A stretch of DNA of 45,891 nucleotides, from positions 1-45,891 of the forward strand of contig PLTJ01000064.1 of NCBI GenBank assembly GCA_003164455.1. Direction: 5' to 3'. The first letter of the stretch is position 1, and each line of letters starts with the position of its first letter. Positions 41,854-45,891 of the stretch are shown here, in pieces. The DNA comes from Acetobacteraceae bacterium. Lineage in GTDB: Bacteria; Pseudomonadota; Alphaproteobacteria; Acetobacterales; Acetobacteraceae. A model generated the notes under the pieces. The model did not search any database and had not been told where the DNA came from. It saw only the letters and a list, made by a program, of their open reading frames with translations. The position numbers were made by a program, and so were the translations under genes.

Positions 41854-42599
41854 TGAAACAGTGCGGCACTGCCCTCGTCACCGGGGCCGGCAACGGCATC
41901 GGTCTGGCAACCGCCCGGGCTCTCGCTGCTTCCGGCTACTCCGTCGCTCTCGCCAGTCTCGAGGCCGACGCGCCGCCGCTGACCGATGCAATGCGTTATT
42001 ATCAGGCCGATATCGCCCAGATCGGTGAGCACGCGGTGTTGCTGGCGCGGATAGTCGCCGACCTCGGTCCCCTCACCTGCCTGGTCAACAGCGCCGGTGT
42101 TACGTCGCTGAAGCGGGGCGACATGCTCGGACTTTCGCCAGAGAGCTTCGATCGCCTGCTGGGCATCAATCTCCGCGGAACCTTCTTTCTGACGCAAGCC
42201 GTAGCCCGGCACATGCTGGATTGCCGGCCAGCAGCCAACGTGCCACGTACCATCATCACGATCGGATCGGCCAACGCCGAGATCGTCGGAGAGAACCGGG
42301 CCGACTACTGCATGGCCAAGGCGGCATTGGCGATGATGAGCAAACTGTTCGCCGCCCGTCTGGCCAGTGCCGGCATTGCGGTGTTCGAGATAAGGCCTGG
42401 CATCATCCACACCGCCATGACCTTGCCGGCCGCCGCGCGCTACGACCAGTTCATCGCTGACGGCGGTGTACCGATGAACCGCTGGGGCGAACCAGACGAT
42501 GTTGCCGCGACGGTCGTCACGCTGGCCCGCGGCGACATCCCGTACGCCACCGGAATCCACCTGGATATAGGCGGCGGCATGCAACTGCATCGCGTCTAG
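41853..42599 (+). CDS. Short-chain dehydrogenase/reductase (SDR)
   Basis: The 248-residue protein has the cofactor motif TGAGNGIG (residues 10-17), LVNSAGV for the NNAG region, and the catalytic Ser-Tyr-Lys (S in IGSANAEIVG, YCMAK). The C-terminal part ends GIHLDIGGGMQLHRV, as in classical SDRs. It would oxidise or reduce an alcohol or keto group with NAD(P). Its start overlaps an 8-codon frame that carries the ribosome binding site. It lies 240 bases downstream of the LacI gene and 26 bases before the TRAP transporter, so it is probably the first gene of that operon. Confidence 0.9.
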   Translation: MKQCGTALVTGAGNGIGLATARALAASGYSVALASLEADAPPLTDAMRYYQADIAQIGEHAVLLARIVADLGPLTCLVNSAGVTSLKRGDMLGLSPESFDRLLGINLRGTFFLTQAVARHMLDCRPAANVPRTIITIGSANAEIVGENRADYCMAKAALAMMSKLFAARLASAGIAVFEIRPGIIHTAMTLPAAARYDQFIADGGVPMNRWGEPDDVAATVVTLARGDIPYATGIHLDIGGGMQLHRV

Positions 42600-42625
42600 C
42601 CCGCACGCGCAACGAGGAAGGAACC

Positions 42626-44542
42626 ATGGACAGCAGTACGGGTGCAATGTCAGCCGCCATTCCTCCGACTTCGACGAGCCAATCCGAGGCGGCATCCCTG
42701 TTTGTGGAATGGGGCAGAGCCGGCCTGATCCTCACCTCGATCGTGCACCTGGTCGAGCATGTGATGGCTGTCATTCTGGCCATTGATGTCCTGGTCGTTT
42801 TCGGTTCCGTGGTCTTCCGCTACTTTCTTCACAATCCGATCAACTGGGCCGAAGAAGTGGCCAGCGCTCTGATGGGGATGTTGGTTTTTCTCGGTGCCGG
42901 AACTGTTCTGGCTCGAGGCAAACATTCCGGTTTGGAATCTGCGCGCCAGTTGTTTCCGCATCGCTGGCATCAGACGTTGATCCAACTTTGCCACTGGATC
43001 ATTGTCGCGGTGGCAGCAGGGCTCGTTTTTGCGTCTATCCAATTGGCGATCCTCTCGGCCGGCGAGATCACGCCGCTCGGGTTGCCGCAATGGATCTTCA
43101 TCTACCCTCCCATCGTCGGCAGTTGCTTTTTGTTGGTCGTTGCGATGGCCAGAGCGGTTGCCGGTCCCAGACGAACAGTCTGCTGGACGCTGGCCGCAAG
43201 CCTTTGTTTGTCGATCGCGGTTTGGGCGTGGAACACATACGCACCCGACTACGGAATGACGTCGGCCATGCTGATCGGGATCACCGCCATCCTGCCTTTG
43301 GTTATCGGCGTTCCCATCGCATTTTCCCTGGCGTTCTCCGCGCTGGTCTATTTCCTGACCAATCCGTCATTGAACATATCCATCTACTCACAGCAGCTTA
43401 TCGCCGGCTGCGGCCACTTTGTTCTTCTCGCCATTCCTTTCTTCATCCTGGCCGGTCTGGCCATGGAGGCCAATGGGATGTCGATTCGTCTTATCGAACT
43501 TTTGCTGCGTATGATGGGCAGAACGCGGGGCGGGCTGAATATCATCATCGTGGTTGCCTCCGCGTTCTTTTCCGGCATTTCCGGATCCAAGAATGCAGAC
43601 ATTGCAGCGGTCGGTCCGGTGATAATGCCGGCGGTGCGGAGGACCGGGCAGGATCCGAACGACGCGGCCGGCCTGCTGGCGGCTACCGCGATAATGTCTG
43701 AGACTATTCCGCCCTGTATCAACATTATTGTTTTTGGCTTTGTCGCGAACGTCTCGATCGGCGGCCTATTTGTTGCCGGGCTTGTGCCGGCGGGCGTGCT
43801 CGCCCTGACGCTTATTGCGGTAGTCGTCTACTTTGGTAAACGGATCAACCCGGCTGAAGCCTTCGACCAGAACAAGCCGCTGATGCCTTTGATCGGCGGC
43901 GCAATGGTCGGCCTCATCATGATTTTGATGATCGGGCGCGGAGTCATGATCGGGGTGGCCACCTCAACCGAGATCTCCGCTTTCGCTGTGGTGTACGCTT
44001 TCGTCGTCGGGTCCCTGGCGTTTCGGGAACTGACCGTCAAATCGACGATAAGGCTGTTCGTTCAATCGGCCGCGACCACAAGCTCCATCCTCTTCATCGT
44101 GGCTGCGGCTTCAGCATTGGCCTATTCGCTCACGATCGAGCAAATTCCCCAGAACTTGTCGATCGATCTCATCGCGTTTGGCCGAGACTACGGCAGCGTC
44201 ATGTTCCTGCTTGCTTCATCGGTCATGATGATTTTCTTCGGTTCGATATTGGAAGGGGCTCCCGCTCTGATCATTTTCGCTCCGCTTCTGACTCCAGTCG
44301 CTGCCAGGTTGGGCATTGACCCACTGCATTTCGGTATCGTGACGGTCGTGGCGATGGGGGTGGGGCTCTGCTCCCCTCCGCTGGGAGTGGGTCTCTATAC
44401 CACCTGTGCAGTCACTCAGACCGATATAAAAGATGTGTCTCGATCGATGATGAAATATCTTGCCGTGCTTCTTATCGGACTATTATTGCTGATTCTTGTA
44501 CCAGGTTTTTCTCTGTGGTTGCCCCGGCGATGGGGTCTCTAG
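42626..44542 (+). CDS. TRAP transporter, fused small and large permease subunits (DctQM)
   Basis: The 638-residue protein begins with a DctQ-like part (residues about 30-190; four helices, INWAEEVASALMGMLVFLGA) and continues with the DctM large subunit from about 210 (ILPLVIGVPIAFSLAFSALV; FFILAGLAMEANGMSIRLIE; GSKNADIAAVGPVIMPAVRR; ETIPPCINIIVFGFV). The fusion occurs in a known subset of TRAP systems. It uses an ion gradient to import carboxylates and related acids together with the periplasmic protein encoded next. The start follows AGGAAGG. It ends 61 bases before the DctP gene. Confidence 0.92.
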   Translation: MDSSTGAMSAAIPPTSTSQSEAASLFVEWGRAGLILTSIVHLVEHVMAVILAIDVLVVFGSVVFRYFLHNPINWAEEVASALMGMLVFLGAGTVLARGKHSGLESARQLFPHRWHQTLIQLCHWIIVAVAAGLVFASIQLAILSAGEITPLGLPQWIFIYPPIVGSCFLLVVAMARAVAGPRRTVCWTLAASLCLSIAVWAWNTYAPDYGMTSAMLIGITAILPLVIGVPIAFSLAFSALVYFLTNPSLNISIYSQQLIAGCGHFVLLAIPFFILAGLAMEANGMSIRLIELLLRMMGRTRGGLNIIIVVASAFFSGISGSKNADIAAVGPVIMPAVRRTGQDPNDAAGLLAATAIMSETIPPCINIIVFGFVANVSIGGLFVAGLVPAGVLALTLIAVVVYFGKRINPAEAFDQNKPLMPLIGGAMVGLIMILMIGRGVMIGVATSTEISAFAVVYAFVVGSLAFRELTVKSTIRLFVQSAATTSSILFIVAAASALAYSLTIEQIPQNLSIDLIAFGRDYGSVMFLLASSVMMIFFGSILEGAPALIIFAPLLTPVAARLGIDPLHFGIVTVVAMGVGLCSPPLGVGLYTTCAVTQTDIKDVSRSMMKYLAVLLIGLLLLILVPGFSLWLPRRWGL

Positions 44543-44603
44543 AGATCATGAGTCGCTGTTTCGCCAATGTGGCCAAAGGTCACTTCAATGGAGGAGAAGG
44601 TCA

Positions 44604-45638
44604 ATGAACGGGTTCATAAGCTCTCGCCGCAATTTTCTGATGGGGGCAGCCACCGCGGCCGGCTCGCTTTGTGCGCCAGCCCTTGCGTTTGGTCAGTCCG
44701 TCAAGCCGATCCGTCTCCGCGTCTCGTCCAGCCTGACGACCGACGAATTTTCGGAGCACTATGTCTGGTTTCGGCGTTTCGCCGATAACCTGCAAGCGTC
44801 CGTCGGCGAGCGGATCAAGCTCGATTACTTCCCGAACGGCCAGTTGGGCGCCGAGAATGACGTCGCTCAGCAGGTAAAGACGGGAACCGTCGACATCATG
44901 ATCAGCGGCTCGTCTTATTGGGCGACGGTGGTGCCGGAAGTCGGCATGCTCGACCTGGGCTACCTGTTCGACAGCTACGACCAGCAAAAGAGGCATCTGC
45001 ATGGCGCTGTCGGCAAGCGGTTGGCGCAAGTGGTTTATGACCGTAGCAAGGTCACCATTCTCGGCTGGACGTCCACGTTTGGTGCCCGCAATATCTACAC
45101 CAAGAAGCCCGTTGCCTCGCTGGCTGACGTCAAGAATGTCAAGATCCGTGTGCTGCCTGCGCCGACCTTCATTCAGACGATCGAAGCGATGGGTGCCATA
45201 CCCACCCCGATAGCGATGAATGAGCTTTACACTGCCCTGCAGACCGGCATCGTTGACGGCTTCGAGCAAAACGCCGGCACCGTGCTGGGCATGAAGCTCT
45301 ACGAGACGACCAAGAACTGTTACCTCTCCGAGCACATGTTCCTGCCGATATCGGCTGCGGCAAGCCCGCGTGTCATATCGACAATGCCGGCCGATTTGCT
45401 GCCTGCCTTCCTGCAGGCGGCGCAGGAAGCATCCGTTTACCAGTACGCCGAGACGCCAGCCAAAGTCCAAAAAGCGACGGATGAACTGGTGAAGCTCGGT
45501 GTCAAGTACTCCCCGATGACACCTGGCGATCGCAAGGCAGTGCGGCAGGAAGTGACCCGCAAGGTATGGGACCCGTTCACTGACAAATATCCGCTGACCA
45601 AGCCGCTTATAGCGGAAATCGACAACGACCGGACTTGA
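44604..45638 (+). CDS. TRAP transporter substrate-binding protein (DctP family)
   Basis: The 344-residue protein has a Tat-type signal (SSRRNFLMGAATAAGSLCAP) with cleavage near ALAFGQ. The mature protein has the DctP pattern, including YFPNGQLGAENDVAQQVKTG, and the conserved arginine strand KNVKIRVLPAPTFIQTIEAM and VDGFEQNAGTV. It binds an organic acid in the periplasm and delivers it to the fused DctQM. The ATG at 44604 follows GGAGGAGAAGG. Longer frames back to 44496 overlap the permease gene and are rejected. Confidence 0.92.
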   Translation: MNGFISSRRNFLMGAATAAGSLCAPALAFGQSVKPIRLRVSSSLTTDEFSEHYVWFRRFADNLQASVGERIKLDYFPNGQLGAENDVAQQVKTGTVDIMISGSSYWATVVPEVGMLDLGYLFDSYDQQKRHLHGAVGKRLAQVVYDRSKVTILGWTSTFGARNIYTKKPVASLADVKNVKIRVLPAPTFIQTIEAMGAIPTPIAMNELYTALQTGIVDGFEQNAGTVLGMKLYETTKNCYLSEHMFLPISAAASPRVISTMPADLLPAFLQAAQEASVYQYAETPAKVQKATDELVKLGVKYSPMTPGDRKAVRQEVTRKVWDPFTDKYPLTKPLIAEIDNDRT

Positions 45639-45720
45639 ACCTGCATTCCGACTTTGGTCCCTGGATCTCGGTCAAACCCATCGTCGGTTGGGTACAAATC
45701 GGCTGCTTTTGAACGCGAAC

Positions 45721-45792
45721 GAGGGGCGGGAATGGTCGCCCCTCAGGAAAGGGGGCTTGGCGTGGGTGCCAAGCGCCAGGAACGCCTGGCGC
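45721..45792. terminator. Three successive hairpins between the TRAP operon and tRNA-Lys
   Basis: GAGGGGCG/CGCCCCTC (45721-45728/45737-45744), CTTGGC/GCCAAG (45756-45761/45768-45773) and GCGCCAGG/CCTGGCGC (45773-45780/45785-45792) follow each other. The first is a good terminator hairpin for the TRAP operon; the others may serve transcription from the tRNA side or be tRNA-region structure. There is no strong T-tract. Confidence 0.5.
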
Positions 45793-45845
45793 CGACGCAG
45801 AACGCCGAAGTCCGACAGCCCGCTCGCTAAGTATCTGATATCGCG

Positions 45846-45891
45846 TGGTGGGCGCAGCAGGGCTTGAACTTGCGGCCCGCTGATTAAGAGT
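45846..45891 (-). tRNA. tRNA-Lys(CUU), 3' half, cut by the window end
   Basis: On the minus strand the sequence reads CTCTTAA (anticodon loop with CUU), a variable region, a T loop TTCAAGC and the acceptor strand plus CCA (GCGCCCACCA). The T stem GCAAG/CCTGC has one mismatch. Only the 3' 46 bases are present. The identity is assigned from the anticodon loop. Confidence 0.7.

Overview
The window is GC-rich DNA from an alphaproteobacterium, probably of the Acetobacterales/Rhodospirillales type. The reasons are a complex I NDUFS4-type subunit, a tRNA-Arg interrupted by a group I intron, TRAP, Liv and MHS-type transporters, and secreted Hint-domain and calpain-like proteins. The placement is inferred from gene content only.

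Positions 9 to about 15,870 are an integrated mobile element. It ends in a 17-bp direct repeat, and the right copy is the 3' end of a tRNA-Arg(UCU) gene on the minus strand. A tyrosine integrase (14448-15680) lies next to that tRNA. GGGTCCCG-type repeats, probably integrase arm sites, occur inside both ends. The element carries small early genes, a primase/RepA-like helicase protein, a small-terminase-like protein, a serine recombinase, and a large terminase encoded as two genes (ATPase half and nuclease half). I see no portal, capsid or tail gene. This fits a phage satellite or a strongly reduced prophage. Its right half holds cargo: an AT-richer three-gene cassette of unknown function (10323-12327, the best candidate here for an undescribed system), a four-helix membrane protein, a decayed SRAP gene and a PH-SHOCT protein.

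From 15,855 to 18,250 is housekeeping sequence: the tRNA with its self-splicing intron, an NDUFS4-like protein, a 3-hydroxyisobutyrate dehydrogenase-like enzyme and a pirin. Next are two large, probably exported proteins: a calpain-family protease with about 80-residue tandem repeats (18489-21509), and a beta-helix plus Hint protein (21749-23686).

From 23,692 to 29,423 is a catabolic locus. Two DapA-family aldolases and an MHS-type transporter are on the minus strand. A LigJ-like amidohydrolase and an IclR regulator are on the plus strand. Between 29,488 and 30,687 three broken genes lie end to end (livF, livH and GH88 remnants), a scar of past deletion, followed by an FAD-linked oxidase and a ferredoxin-like-fold protein.

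From 33,076 to 45,638 is a second catabolic and transport region: MaoC hydratase, Gfo/Idh/MocA oxidoreductase, ketopantoate-reductase-like enzyme, CoA transferase, an SsuABC-like ABC transporter, a LacI regulator, an SDR and a TRAP transporter. Three matching TGTAA-N4-TACA palindromes lie in the two divergent promoter regions, and another palindrome precedes the LacI gene, which suggests a local regulon. The window ends in the 3' half of a tRNA-Lys(CUU) on the minus strand.
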